Below, piece after piece: positions 21,567 through 35,569 of a DNA stretch of 64,000 nt. The stretch's first letter is position 1, and every line of letters begins with the position of its first letter. The stretch is from Trogon surrucura (Eukaryota; Chordata; Aves; Trogoniformes; Trogonidae): positions 147,316,578 to 147,380,577 of the forward strand of contig CM036617.1 in the NCBI GenBank assembly GCA_020746105.1, written 5' to 3'. The notes beneath the pieces are model-generated. The model saw nothing but the letters and a program-made list of their open reading frames with translations, ran no database searches and was not told the DNA's origin. Position numbers and translations under genes: made by a program.

Positions 21567-24500
21567 GGTCAACCACCAGCTGCCCTGCTTACACCTTGAA
21601 ACACCATGTACTGTCTGTAAAGAAGCGCTTCTGAGCAAACAGGAGTTATATCATACCTGGTCAAAACAAGGCCGGCATTACTTGTTTTCAGCAAACACTA
21701 CAGAGGGCCTCTGATGCTGAAGGTTCCGCAACAACATGTACAAAAATGCAGCTCAGTGCACATTTTATCAGATCTGTCTCTCAGTCTGTCTGTAAAACCG
21801 AGGAAGTCTGTTTATGCCCGAGTGTCACACCGCAAGGAACTGGCTGCTCCGGCTTGATTAGCATCTGTCCTGTGCCATCGAAGAGGAGCAGTTACCTTGC
21901 TTCTTCCCTTGTCTAACCACAGATGCACTGATTTGATTGAAAATATGTAAATGTAGATTTAACACCTTTCCCATGTCATCATGATGCTACTTTGGAACGG
22001 CCTCCTTGTACACGGAGCATGTAATGCGCTCGCGGCCACAGCTCTCCAAGGATTAGTCAGTGAGTAGATTCTGTCATCTGCTCCAGATGAACAGGTTACT
22101 TCGCTCTGAGGAAAGGTCCCTGGACATCACAAGTGAAACATTTCAGTTTACTACACGGGATAATGTCTCTCTCTAGTGGCTAGGTACAGTCAGCATAGCA
22201 GCCTGCTTTTCTTGTGGTTGTGATGGCATTTTCTAGTTTAAACAATCACTGCTGTAGTCAAATTCTGTGCTAAAGGTCCCAGGTTAAAGCATTTTATTGA
22301 GCCCATCATCGATGTGTAGTCCTGACTTCACTAAATCCAATTAGCAAGTGTTCATTTTGCAGGGTTTGTTAGCTGTTCAATTTTACAGAAAGAATATTGC
22401 TTAGAAAGAGGTGAAGGTTGGCAAAATTACTCCAGGTTTGGGAATTTGTTTCTGGCTAAATATATCTCAGCCAAACTCAAGCTTTTGGCACTGGGATTCT
22501 CAGGACACTTCTGAAATCCTGAGGCTATGTAATGTTTAGATAGAGGGTGAGAATAAGCTTTTCTCTCAGCTCCTGACATATTGCAACTTCTTGTTCTCCT
22601 AAAAGCCAATGGACTTCAAGCGGAGGAACTTCTGATGAAAAAAGAGTGATATTTGAGTGTCAAGAGGCTGCTAACTTGATATAAGGTCTCTCTTCCTCTT
22701 CACTTGCTCACAGACAACATTTCAGTTCAAGTTATAGGTGACCAAAGGCCAGATTTTTTTGAGGTAACTGGATGCAAAACCAGGTAAATTGCACATGTAG
22801 AAGGGACATCTGAAATTCTGCATTGTGCATATGGAGAAAATGCCGTTGAATTCCTGCCCTTTTGAAAACCTTGTTATATATCCATTTTCCTCAAAACAAT
22901 AACTGACCTTCACCAGCTGATATGCAATGGGGTTTTTTTTTGGTAAAGTAGGGATGTCAATCCAGCCTTTAGTGTCCAGCCACCACCAGGGTTATTGATG
23001 TTGACTGAGGTGGGAACTTGTTAACAGCAAGACACTAAGGGCAGGTCCATACTGTCCCTGTCTAGGTTATGTGCGTAAGTAAGAGATTTCCACCTCTAAG
23101 GCTGCCCATCCTGCAATAAGAGTCAGTAAAGCCTCAAGACTGAAATCCTCACAATGGTGTTTTTAAACATGCCTGCCCAGTTATACGAGCACAGAGTGTA
23201 AGTGGAACGTAATCCATTTGCAGACGTCTCACCAGAGCATCATTCCCTAAAACAGCCGGCCAACTATCTTGGCTGGTGGACCACTCAGGCTTTTGGGCAT
23301 GTTGAGGACTCTCTGTCATGCCAGTTGGTCCCCACAGCACTCAGGTGAGGAGAGCAATGAAGTGGCAGCTGGGAACAAGCCCGTATTCTACCCTTGCTCT
23401 TCCCGATGCAGTGCAACTTTGCTGCAGTGAATGGGAGAGTCAGGAACTGCAGGAGGGAAAGAAGCGCTGGCTAAGAGAGGGAAAATGTTCTAGCAAAAAA
23501 CCACTGCTTCTGTATATGGCTAAGGCAAGAAGAAGAGAAACTTGGGAATGGGAAACAGCAGGGAAAGCTCTTCACCAAATTACAAAGAAGACAGTAACTG
23601 GGGCTGAAGAAATAATATCCTCACGTTCTCCCAAGGCTGCAAACAAATCAGTGGCAGAAAAAAAATTCTAAGATCTTCCAGTTTTCCAGTCCCATTCTGC
23701 ATTTCTTAGACGATGCTATTTTTCGTTTAAGGTGAAACAAACACATAAAACAAGGCAAAAAAGATATCTCAATCTGCAATGAACTGCAGGCTCGACATTT
23801 GAAAATCAACACATAGGTTGCCATATCTTGTAGACTCTGACACTGCTTTTGTCTGGAGCAAACAAAGGTTTTGCCTCATTCTAAGCCCAGTGGATCAGCA
23901 GAATTTGAACTTCTGCAACTGCCTGAAGCCTCCAGTCCATGCTGAAGCATTATCACATGCTGGGTGGTGTGCTGCCCCTCCTCACAAGCCCCAGGACAGG
24001 CTGATAAAGGCAGCCCTGACAGTGGAGAAGAATCAGGCTGTCCTCTTCTGGAGCGGGACAGTAGATGCCCCTAGATGACAGCCGGGCACGCCTGACCGCC
24101 GCCAACAGGGACCTGTCCCACTCTCTGCAGGTCAAGCCCTGCTGAAGCTAATGGCACATTTCAGCAGGCAATAAGGCCTGTGAATTGCAGTTGTACATGA
24201 ATATTGATAATAGCTGCCACACGGTCTTCTTTCTATCTCCCCTCCCAGGAGGGATGAAGTGCTTTCTCAGCAAGGGTGGGACAGGGCTTCCAGTGAGGCA
24301 GGAAGGAAAAAATTGTCTCCCTTTTCTGCTGCCTTAGGGCTCACTGTTGCTTACACAAAAATTAGCGGTGAAGCTGCCATTTACTTCGAAGGAGGCAGGA
24401 TCAGACCCTCATTTTCCTACCAGACAACACACCCTCATAATTATGTATTCACACCATATTTTGATAATGGTTCCTTACAGACTAATTAATATGAATGTTT

Positions 24501-24917
24501 AAGAAGTCTAGTTTTAATATGTTAGTACTGAAGGAGCGACTGCAGTCCTGTGGGAGATTATCCATATTTCCCACTGATGAGTACCTTAAATCTTAATGCG
24601 TATGGAGAGAGGGAGCAAGATATAGATGCTTCTTCTACAGGATGAATTTTATACAATTAAAAATCGGTTTTCCTGGGAGCAGCAGTGAAGTTTATTTTTA
24701 GTTTCCACTAGATGTGTCTCCGCTTGAGGTCTAACAATATGCAAACTCTGAAGATTTCCCTGCCATCTGAAGGTGTGGATTCTCTGGTGACTAATAGAAT
24801 TGCCTTTGTGATATCTCCCTCACAACAGCACTACCAGAGTCTTTTTCTTCTATCCAGCCAGCTATTTTCATGAAGATTGCAGGGACTTAGCAACTTTGAA
24901 ATTGCTACCTTTCTACC

Positions 24918-25345
24918 AATTCCCTCTGCTACGAGGACAGGCTGCAGGAGCTGGGATTGTTCAGTCTTGAAAAGAGAAGACTTCGGGGGAACCTAATAGC
25001 TGCCTTCCAATACCTGAAGGGATCCTACAGGAAGGCTGGAGAGGGACTTTTTACAAGAGCATCCACTGATAGGAAAAGGGGAAATGGGTTTAAGTTGAAG
25101 GAGCATAGATTTAGATTCGATCTTAGGAAGAAATTCTTCAGTATGAGGGTGACAAGACTTTGGAATAAATTGCCCAGAGATGTTGTGGTTGCCCCCTCCC
25201 TGGAGTGTTCAAGGCCAAGTTGGGCAGAGCCTTGAGTAGCCTGATCTAGTTGAGAGGCGTCCCTGCCCATGACAGGGAGGTTGAATTAGATGATCTCTAA
25301 GATCCTTCCAGCCTAGGTCATTCTATGATTCTATGATTCTATGAT
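24918..25345 (+). mobile_element. CR1 LINE, older 3' fragment, plus strand
   Basis: It begins in CTACGAGGACAGGCTGCAGG, runs through GGGATTGTTCAGTCTTGAAA and AGAAATTCTTCAGTATGAGG, and ends with three ATTCTATG units. The plus strand is the sense strand. The ORF2 C-terminus reads [20 protein letters not shown] and is then broken by substitutions and frame changes. The 3' end differs from the 14.7 and 61.4 kb copies, so it is from another, older subfamily. Confidence 0.93.
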
Positions 25346-28300
25346 GGACATGAAAGTTCCTGAGAAAAGAAAGAAGGACTGGCAGAGATTATCATTGTGT
25401 AAGACCTACTTCCTTGGGAAAACGACTTAAAAAAAGAGTTGTAAAATGAAAATATCCCTCTTCCTTAAAAAAAACCACAAAACCAAAGAACACAAAAAGC
25501 CACCAAACCCAACAACAGCAAGAGCAATAGAAATGGAGATCCATACTAATGATCTGGTTCACAGGGGTCTCATCGTTAACAGGAACTGACTCTTTGCATT
25601 TGTTAGAAATTGCTGTGATGCAATTTTACCTGCCCTTTGTGTCTTGGGAGCAGAGCTGAGAAGGCCAGAAGAAGCTTACCCCAAGCATAGACCACAGTGG
25701 CAGGCCTGGCTGGTCCCTTATAACATGACATGGTTCCAGTGAAGAAGATGTATTTGGGTTTTTGCATACCTGATTTAAAGCTGTCCCCGATCTGAACACA
25801 TATTACCATAAGATCTAAGGCATATTGAAAGTCCTGGAGGTTACCAGTAATACCTATATCAGTTCAAGGGTAGCTGTGACCATCCGAGTGGCTTGGCTCA
25901 TGGCGTTTACACGACAGAAGTCTCCTCTGCATCCTGCCGCAGAGGAAACAAAAAGTGTATTTCAGGTTTTATTGTTTTTGCTGTGTGGCGCAGAGTCTGT
26001 AATGTATATCTGAACTATACGATGGGCTATAGATACACGGTACACAATACTAGCACGTGGTATGTGAAAGGCTGTCACAGTACACTGCAGGTAAGGAGTG
26101 TATCTTAGAGCAAGCCACCTCTGAGATGATGTGGCCCCGGCCATCACACCCCACCACCACCTCCCTCCTTCCAGGGCAACCTGCACCAGGCAGGCTGGTC
26201 AGCAAGTTGCAGCACGAGGACCAGCCTCATTTGTTGCTGAGTACGCACAGAACCAGGACACCCGAGGCAAAAAGTTTGCAAAAAAAAGTGGATCCTGGAG
26301 GCAATGACAGTGTTATTTCTGATTGCCCTTAATCCTAGTGCAGAAGTAGAGCTCAAGTCATGGTTAGTCATTTTTTTCTAGTCCATTTTACCATCTGCTA
26401 TTCTTTCCTTTGCAACAGCTGACAACAGTGCAAGGACATGAGAGCTTCCATGTGATGGTTGTTTAAAAACAAACAGACACTGTACTCTGTTACCAAATAT
26501 TTGTGTTACTGAACAAGTCAGGAGCCTTGTCCATGGTTGAGAATCCATTGTTTGAGGTGCTACAAGAGCAGAACAAAAGGATGGTGTCTGATTAATAATA
26601 AAACAAAAAAGTCTAAATATAATTCCAAAGACAAAGGATGACAGAGTAAAAGAACACAGTAAGACAGCATATTTAACTTCATAAGCATAGCAGAAGTCAC
26701 CTCAGCACAGTCAAGTCTTTTTGTAGATACCACCATGAATAATGGTTTTAATTTTGAGCTGGAGAAAGATAAGAAAAATAGTTATAAGAGTATTTAAAGA
26801 GTGTTGCCTGGGGACTAAGGGTCTGTGGGACACAGGGGGAATATAGGAAAAGACACAGTAAAGACAGTGGCGTCCTGGGCTGACCAGAGCAGAAAGGCCA
26901 CCTCACTGGTTGTAGCTGGCTGGCAGCTACACTGAAACCAATGCAAATCATCAAATGTCTCGCTTATCTGACAGTCTGTGGCATCAGTCAATGCCAAGAA
27001 AGTGCAAGTTCTGGTACTACATTCAGCTCACCTAGTAGGTAGTGGGCACTAACTCAGCAGCCCCCAGAGAAAGGGGAAGTGTCAAGTGAGAGTGGAAAAT
27101 TAACTACTTTTCCCACCTCTCGAGGTAATCCTGGCAGATCAAAGCTGAAGCACAACAGAAGGCAGCTTGTGGAAATTTAAACTCCTTTACTACTTATCCT
27201 TTACTTCTGCAGCTGAGATCTGGGCTGCTGGCAGAGAATTCCCCATGAACACCACTTCCCTTTGAAATGTGTGCCCCCAGTTAATCTGAGGGAGTCACAA
27301 TCTGCAGACATTCTTAAAAGGTCCATCTTTTGAAGGGATATCTTTAGAAGGGCAGTGCTGCCTGAAAAATTAAAGTTAATGTAGGAATAAACCTTCCTTC
27401 ATTTTTTTGCTGCAGTTACAGAAGAACAATCTTCTGCCTAGCACGAGGTGTGCAGTTCCTAGCTCTACCACCAATTTCCCACATGTTTCAGGGAAAGCAA
27501 AATTTTTGTTCATACATTCTGTTAGATATATATATAATTATATATTATTCCTTTATATTGCATTTATGAGAGACATTCAGTTCATGCATTTCATATATAT
27601 GTTCATATACGTTCCTCTCACCTGTTGTCTCATCTGTGTAGCCAATAATTTCATAAGGATGAAATTCATGAAGACGCTCTTACCATAAGGGTTTTTGAAT
27701 TTAGTTTGCTCTGTAATTGTGGTTAAAACGACAGCAGCTGCTCCTGGCTCCATGCTGTGACATGCCTCAAATCCCCCCTTATCTGTAGCTGTAACACAGA
27801 ACATTGTATCTCTATGAACTGTATGCTGAAGAAGAGGTATCTGTGACTAATTCTACTTCTCCTTTCCCCCAAAACAGAGTCCACCTCCACGGAACTGACC
27901 TACTTACCCCTTAACCCATAGCTCCGCAGTCAGGACTGATTAGCCTATCTGTAAGGAGGTCCCAGCTGGCAAACAGCAGAATTTGACACAGTAGTACAAC
28001 AGCCAGGTTATTCATTTTTATTCTCATCCAAAAGCTGCCTGCCCTCAGACAGGTAACTGTGCAAATGAGCAAGTGCAAGAGGCCAAGTCTGTGAACATAA
28101 AAATGGCAGGGTTCCTGCCTTTTTCCATTTATTCTTATAGATTTTATGCATGGCTGGGGGCAACAGACATGTATGAAGTACCCATTTGGGGTTGATAAGT
28201 TAAAGAAAATCAATCCTGTAAGTAAAGCCAATTTTTTTTCAAAAGGTCTAGGGTTTTCAGATGCATTTTAACAGTATAGCTAAAGGTTACAAGAACAAGA

Positions 28301-31300
28301 TTATTTTGAAAATTATCATGGGGAACAGGGAAGGAAGAACCTTCCCAAAGCCTTCTAGTAGAGAATGGAGTTCACCCTAATGCAGCACTCATTTCAGAGA
28401 CCTCCAAAGAGTCCATTCACACGGAATAATTTTCCCACAATATAGTATGTAAACTGAAGGTTTTTTTCACTCTTCTCATTCTACTTCATTGTAAAGTAAA
28501 GAGACCAAATGAAATAAAATCTCATCCTCAAGGAGAAATTTCAGTGCCTCAGGAGAGACAGAAAGGAGGTTGCTCAAGCCTTTGTTCTTCTGTCATGGAC
28601 TGACACCAGAGACTGGTGGCTCTTCTCTCTGAAGAGGGTTGGTGGTCATACAACAGGACGCTGACCCATTAACCAAAGCTGGTACATCTCTCCTATCACA
28701 CCTGCTTAGGTTTCATGAAATCTGATCTAAAATGAATACAGCTTGATGGACAGTAGAGGACTCCTAGTGATGAATGAAGTAGCATTCAGCAGGTATCTAC
28801 TAGTATCTTCCTTCATATTTTGTTAAAATTAGGGCCCAAATGTATAAGAATATCCTAATATTTCAGGGGCAAAATTGTTTTGAAAAGTTTTTTTAATTCC
28901 AACGTATTGATAACACTGTGTTTTTCAGCAGATTAATAACCCAGATAGACATCAGGTAGTTCCTACTATGTGCCAGTATGTGCCTGACTGCAAGGTGATC
29001 GGTGTACGTCACTTTTCACAGTAAAATAGGTCTAACATCTTCTGAGAGCAAGAGAACTAAAGCAAGATATAGGTTTCTTGCATTTGGGTTAGTTATCTAG
29101 CCTAGATAATAAGTCCTGGATCCTCAAATGCACTTAGGTGTTAACTTACACCAATTTCAATGAAAAGTCAGCTGTGGGCCCAAGTGACCAAATTGGACCT
29201 GTCCAACGGTTCTCTGCTGGGCATCACAAAGTAAATGTAAGGATTTCATTCTGGATCTCAAGACATATCGCAAATACTGCTGCAAAGAAAAGAAATCCTA
29301 GGATTGAAGAAGAACTCTTTTTTGCACCTAGGGACAGACAGATAGTTTACTTTTTAATATCTAAGTGTGAGCTTCACCTCCATTGCTTAAAAGTTTTGTT
29401 TTCCTTTATGTGGTAAACCAACAACAACATACTGTCATAGGTCATTGCATTTAAAAATGTCTTGAGGGAGCTTGGGTTGTTTTTTTCTTTTGTTGTAGAA
29501 TTGCTAATGTACAGAATCACGAGGAAAAGTAAGCAAAGTAACAAGCAGAACCCCAGTCCTTTAAAGCAAGACAGCACAGTTTACAGTAGTGTCCCTCTCC
29601 AAATAAAATTTCTGCTCTCTTTTCTGCCATCATACTGTACTGTTACCATGATCACTATCTGGAGGATTGTTAGGCTGACACCTCACAGAAGTGATAAACC
29701 ACTAAAAAAAAGAAAAAATATGAACACAGTAACACTCAAAAGACTAAATTTCCTTTTAAGAATAGGGTGGAATGAACCTGCTATGTGCTTTACATCCAGC
29801 TTGTACCTATTTTATGTGACAAAGGATATCTGTTACAGAGTCAGCTATAACCATCATAGTTATGTATCCACTGAACAAACAGAGTGAATCAATTCAAATA
29901 AAAATTCTGAACGACATGAAACAGTTTTTATCCACAGATATGCTTAAGGATGTGCCACCTTTTAGGTAAATGCTGAACTAAATACCTTAAAAGCTTGTAA
30001 TCCCAAGTTGTATAAATATAAATATTTGTCTTCGGATGTCCTTTTTCTTCTAGTAGTCAGTCTTATTTAATACATTCTTTTATTTCAGAGCTTAAAATCA
30101 TTTGGTGATGAAATGTCAAATTCTAGGATGGTGGATATATTACATCCCTGAAAAGGGTAGATTTTCATTTCAGCTTCACTTTTACCACATGTACTAGCAT
30201 TTTTGCTATCTCTGTGCTCATCTTACTTGCTAAAACCTTTCCTTTGACATCTTAAACAATAATATGTCCTCACAGCCCCACAAAATTAATAAATATATCC
30301 TCCTGATGTTAAGGATATGGGAAATGAGGCATGCAAAATTGAAGGCCTTCTTTCTTTCTGAAAACACTTGCATGTGTTGAATATATAATACTCATATGTA
30401 TCAGAGTACTTTCACTGAAGTGAGTTGGGTCATTCAGCAAGCATGTGCTTAACAGCTTGCAAGATGAAACTTGTGTGAGGATGTAGAGAAAATTAGTGGT
30501 AGTATGGGGAATGGAATCCATTTTTTCCCGCTTTAATTATCCATGACATTTTCTGAAACACTCCTTTGTTCTGTACAATGTAAATAATGACACAGCCATA
30601 TTTCAGATATGCTGTATAATGTGCTAAGTCCTTGAAATACTGGATATGGTGCCTTAGTATCCCTCACATCTCTCCATCATCTCTCCTAGGACAGGGATTA
30701 CTGATGACTAGGTTCAAGAACAGATGCATTACTCAGTTTGCAGAATCTCGCCTTACCTCTGCATCTTTTCCTCCCAAATGACTTAAATAAAATTAAATTG
30801 AAAAAAAATAGTTAAATGTTAAGTTATTTTACTGTTAATGAGCAATAAAATTTTGAATTACAAGCCTGAACTTGGAGAAGCATGTATTCAGAGAAAAGCA
30901 GATTTCAGATGTAAATGTCGAAAATAATGCTGTGCAGAATGAATGCAACTCTTTTTTTTTTTTTTTCTTTTTTCTTTTACAGTCTTAATTACCATTCAGT
31001 TCTTGGCTGGAAAGACACCGTACTGTCACAAATACCTTCCCCTTGAGATATACATGGTCAAATCTCTGGATACATGAATCAGTTTATTCTTTTTAGTGCT
31101 TCTAAGAGTGCTAAATCTCCAGGTTCAGTGTAATTGTTAGCCTTCAGATGGTCCTTTTAAGCTCTTGTCATGGTCTGAATTGCTTGGAAAAAAATGTGAA
31201 CTGGTTCACTGGTTCAGGCTGAAGTAGACTCCCGTGAGTACTCTGCCAGCTCTTTTCGCAAGCTCCCGTTTTGAGAGCTGTTGACAAATGCTTTGGACAA

Positions 31301-33834
31301 CATTCTGTCCTGCAATAATCCTATGAATTCCTGTTCTTCTGCTGAACATGCAGTGCTTTGAATAAAAGCAATTGCATCCTGGAGGACAGAATCACAGTTC
31401 TAGTACGCAACACTGACCTTCACATCATGTAGCACTTACTGTGACACTTACACATAATTCTTTTATATGTAGTTATGGAAAATTGTTGCTCATAGTGCAT
31501 TTCATGTTCTTTTTCCACTCACCATGCCTATGGAGGCTAAATGTCATGCAACCTTTGTACCAAACATTATGTATATAACTGGTAGCCCACAGACACATAA
31601 GTCGAATTTCTTCATTCATTGTGTCTAAGCATAAGCCTCAGCAAGCTCTGACCACAGGATAAAATTTATCTGGCCATTACTGCACCCTTTAAATCGTTGT
31701 CAATTGAGACTAACACATGCCTTGCAAACACACTGAGGAGCTGTATACACAGCAAAGTTGCATCTCTTTGGCTGCTCTAATATGGGAGAAGGAACACATG
31801 TGGCTGGCAGAAGCTGCTCATGTTGAGCTAGAGGAAAGCTAGAGAGTGCAACAGCCACTTTTTTGTTTGGAAAAGCATAAAAAACAAATGAGACATGGAG
31901 TGAAGTAGCAGAAAGAACAGGGACCACTACCACCAGCAACTCAGGCACACAAAAACACAGGAAGAGCAAGTGAACCATATGGCATCAAGGGTTTCCCTGA
32001 GAAGCGATATAGCAAATGCTGGAACTGAGGCACTGACAGGTACCCCGAGGAGATAAAGAACACTGACATTTTCCTCACGTAAATAGAAGTTGTGGCAAAA
32101 CAGAGAGAACTATCCTTCTGTCTTCTCCCGTCTTCTGCTGCTAATTCATGCTGTTAATCTTAGATGCGAATAGTGCAGTTCACATGCAATGATGATCTTG
32201 TTTGAAAAAGTTGTGAAACGGATGAAGTTGTCATTGGAAGCACATCGGGCATGTCCACACAAGACCAGTGACTGCGGTACACAGATTCCCAAGCAGAGCC
32301 AGGAGGAGAAGCTACCGTAACACCATGCTGATACTGCAGCTTCAGGGCTGTGCGTTGCACCAACATTCCCTCGCGTCACTGCGGGGTGTGGTCGAGCCCT
32401 CGCTCCCACTGCACATCAGTGGGATTTACAACAGGTTTCTTTTTCCGTTCACCAAAGGCAGAGCTAGGATCACTCACTTCTAATCTTCATGTATCAGATC
32501 CTGCAGGTGCATCCAGGCGCAACTGCTGGAAAAAGCCCTCTCTCCTGATTGTATTTGCATGAGATCTAGAAGAATAAGCTTCAATCCCTGGCAAAGGCTC
32601 CGAGCACCATCACAATACAAAGTAAGCTGCTCCAGGAAGACTCTTTAGAAATAAATACATTTTGACTGCAATGCACTTGCACTTTCAATTTTTAAAGATT
32701 AACAGAAGTGACTAAAGATTACAAAATCCTCCTTACTTCAATCCATTGAGAAATCCTTGCATTTAACTCAAAGCATCTTCTCAACATGTTTATTCTTCAT
32801 GCTGATACTTTCTTCCAAGGGACACAGACCTAAAAATATGAACATTTTCCTAACAAGCCCTACTGTTTCTTATGCTCATAAACCAAAGCATGAAATGCAT
32901 CTACTAATCTCTTACCTAATTATTTTACTTACACCGTTAATTCCATGACACAAAAACTGCAGTATAGAGACAGACATTACTAAAGAGAAACAAATAAAAA
33001 TAATACAGTGATACTCAAGTTTTATAGTATGATGTCACTGTGAATAAACTTACCTTTTTTTTGTATAACCTTTCTTCATAACTCTGCTTACGGCATCTTC
33101 TTGGAAAAATGAAAACTTTTAAAAGTTAATATAAATGTAAAAACACATTTATATATATTTTGGAGTGTTCTCTTAGCTGAAGGATTAGCCTTAATCTATG
33201 CTGATAGTAAAAGCTGCAAACCCTGTTCTCTTGACTCGAGGAGACTAGCTGTGAGCAGTGATGTACCTATTTTCCAGACACTTAGCTTCTAGGATTGAAG
33301 GGCAATTAGTTATCCTAGACGATTAATGTTCATGGCCACTGGCCAAAGCAGGACTGACCTACTGCACACTTGAAGCATAGTTCGTGAAAATTAATTGTAC
33401 TCACCAGTTAGGACTATAAACTGATCATTATGGGCAAGTTATATGTGGGTTTGAGGCAGGAAGTTAAAAAATATAAATAACAAAACCAAACCAACCACAC
33501 TCCAAGGGAATTTGTGCAAACCCACAATACACAGCTCTTAATCATTCCTAGAAACATTCGGATCCCTGTCTGGATATATTAGGGAAAAAGAGGCTTTGTT
33601 CGTAAGCCTTTTTGTGCATTTGCACTACAAGCTTTCTTTGGTCCTCACTCATTTTCTTCTGACTTCCCCTTTCTTCCTTTTTTTATCCTCAAAGCCTTGT
33701 ATAATGGTCAATTTGCCGAAAGAGATATACTGTTCATAGTCTGCTGTAAGAACAATTCTTTTTGCCTCCTCGCCTCCATGAATCTGGTATCTATCCATAT
33801 TGTCCTCACATGCTTCACAGCCCAGTAGGAGCAC
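25346..33834. other. Gene-free span, mostly AT-rich
   Basis: No exon or RNA gene is recognised. AT dinucleotide-rich sequence lies near 27520-27610 and a long T run at 30952-30978. A MITE-like palindromic fragment lies at about 29105-29190. A small CpG cluster occurs near 32320-32410 and an octamer ATTTGCAT at 32553-32560. Open frames here (up to 141 codons, 29462-29887) show no recognisable domain. Confidence 0.5.
29105..29190. mobile_element. Possible ancient MITE fragment
   Basis: GGATCCTCAAATGCACTTAG, then GTGTTAACTTACACCAATTT and CAATGAAAAGTCAGCTG, resembles one arm and the centre of a palindromic sauropsid MITE whose arms read roughly GGATCCTCAAAGG...TTAGG...CCATTGATTTCAATGG. The match is from general memory of the repeat type and is imperfect. 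Confidence 0.3.
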
Positions 33835-34440
33835 AAAATGAATCAATAGACAACGCAGCCTAACAGCACCATGAGTTGCACCAGCAAGAATTGCAGCCAG
33901 CAGGTCAAGGGAAGGGGTTATTCCTTTTTGCTTGGCATTTGTGAGACAGCTGGAGTACAATGTCTAGCTTTGGATACCAACAAACGGGAGAGAATCAGCA
34001 GAGGGTCACCACGATGGTCAGGGGCTGCAGCCCCCACCCTGTGAGGAGAGGCTGAGGGAGCTGGACTGGTTCGGCCTGGGGTGGGGGGTCATGGCTTCAG
34101 GGTGTCCTTACAGCAGCCTGCCCGATCCTACAGGGAGGTTATGAAGAAGACTGAGACAGACTTGTCCCAGAGATTCACAGCAAAAGAACTAGAAGTGATG
34201 GATAACAAGTTGCAGTAAAGGAAATTCTGGCTGGACTGAATGAAGAAGAAAACCCTCCCTTCTAAAGGTGGTGCAGAATGGGAAAAAGTGCAGAGGAGCT
34301 GAAGAGCTCCATTCTCAGAGATTTTCAAAACTTAAATGCAGCCCTGAAATCCTGATCAGGCTGGCCTTACACTGCACAGGAGGTTAAACTAAACGACCTC
34401 CAGAGGTCCTTATGACCTATATTGTTCAGATTCTCTGACT
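33835..34440 (+). mobile_element. CR1 LINE, old and degraded, plus strand
   Basis: The order of CR1 landmarks is preserved: CAGCCAGCAGGTCAAGGGAA, TTGTGAGACAGCTGGAGTAC, GAGGAGAGGCTGAGGGAGCT, TACAGGGAGGTTATGAAG, then a 3' end ending in ACGACCTCCAGAGGTCCTT. Frames are heavily broken. The 3' terminus lacks clear ATTCTATG units. It reaches further 5' than the 24.9 kb copy and is the oldest-looking CR1 here. The left boundary is approximate. Confidence 0.85.
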
Positions 34441-35560
34441 CTAATGTGCCCCAAGAAAATCTGTCCAAAATTCCACCTCACCAGCGTGCAACAATTTCTA
34501 CATTCTAGGCACTGCTTCTTCTTGTCTTACTATTACATGGCATATGAATGACATCAAATATACTGTGACATCTCTAGGAATTACAAGGTACCTGTCACAG
34601 CATTATTAGTGCTATTTCAGAGCCACTGCATCTGCGTGCATTGAAACATAAGTCCCATGCTCCTCAAAGTTGATTTTAATCTTCATTCAGAATAAAATTG
34701 CCAGATAAGGTGGAAGACAGGGATAGGAGAGTGAAGATTCTCTTTCCAGGTAAAGATATCTTTGCTTTAAATAACTGTAGGATGGGTACTCAAAGTGTAT
34801 AAGTGTGAGGGGTAGTCAGAGGTAGATTCAACAAGCAGTTATTCTAACCCGAATCAAACTAAAAGGGAGGCACAAATAGCCACTGGATTTCTGCAAGTTG
34901 AGGAAATGTCCTTCGTTTTCTCATGTAAGTTAAATTCCTTTATGCATGGGGGAAAAAAGCCAGTCTTGACTGAGTCAAGTCGATTTTACTTTTAGAAATA
35001 CAAAGAGTCAGCTGAAGAGAAAGGATGACCTTTGTTTAGTGAAAAAATCTTCAATGCCTGTTATTCACTAACAGCAGGTGTCTTGATGCTAGCTTTTAAA
35101 ACAGAAATTGTATTGTCATTTCCACTTGCTTTAATGATGACATTTTACTTCTAAGCTTCAGCATTTAGTCCCAGGCAATGAAAGTTCAGCACCTCCCCAG
35201 AATTTCATATTGCGTCTTTTCTTGTGGGCTGTAGTGGTAAGAAGGCAATATTTTATTGCAAACAGAGGAAAAAGGCAGAGGCCTAGTTTTCTAAATGCAC
35301 AAATGAGAACAAACACAGCATCCTTAAACGCAGCAGCCTAGGTTTTGAGTTTGCGTGTCGCTTTGATTCCGAGAGCCTGATTGACTGTAAATTATGTCTA
35401 TCCTTACGCAAATAAACCATCTTATTCTGCTGCTGCATTGGGACATACCATATTAAGCATAACAGAACTTTTCATTTAAGGAGGCCTATTAAGTTTTTTG
35501 TTTTACAGGTTAGACCGCAGCAGATGTGCTTTTCTACCTTGACTGAGTTGCAGTGTTTGT
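34441..35560. other. Gene-free span next to the gypsy relic
   Basis: AT-rich sequence with no gene and no recognised repeat. If the integrase relic has a 3' LTR, it should lie here (downstream on the minus strand), but I see no convincing LTR end. Confidence 0.45.
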
Positions 35561-35569
35561 GCGCCACAG

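Larger units (their letters stand above)
18851..24917. other. Gene-free span with candidate regulatory sequence
   Basis: No exon is recognised. It contains a MIR-like patch (18945-19060), an octamer-bearing block (20200-20420), a 78-bp tandem duplication (21411-21566) and a small CpG cluster near 21990-22045. A CTCF-like near match, CCACTAGATGTG, lies at 24704-24715. One plus-strand open frame at 23318-23671 (117 codons) has no recognisable domain and is probably chance. Confidence 0.5.

Noticed and set aside
22161..22178. CTCTCTCTAGTGGC as a second CTCF motif; also the CCCCTCTAGTG sites near 56126 and 57829
   Set aside because: Each departs from the CTCF core at one or more key positions (GAGAG instead of GGGGG, or loss of the leading CCA), so only the 17983 match was kept.
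23318..23671. 117-codon plus-strand frame starting MPVGPHSTQVRRAMKW
   Set aside because: No domain, no splice or promoter context, and composition that fits random AT/GC-mixed sequence.
29462..29887. 141-codon plus-strand frame starting MRELGLFFSFVVELLMYR
   Set aside because: Lys/Ser-rich and hydrophobic parts alternate without a known domain, and length is within what chance gives in this much AT-rich DNA.
33649..33960. 103-codon minus-strand frame starting MYSSCLTNAKQKGITPSL
   Set aside because: Its 5' part lies antisense to the old plus-strand CR1 copy, so it is a shadow frame rather than a gene.
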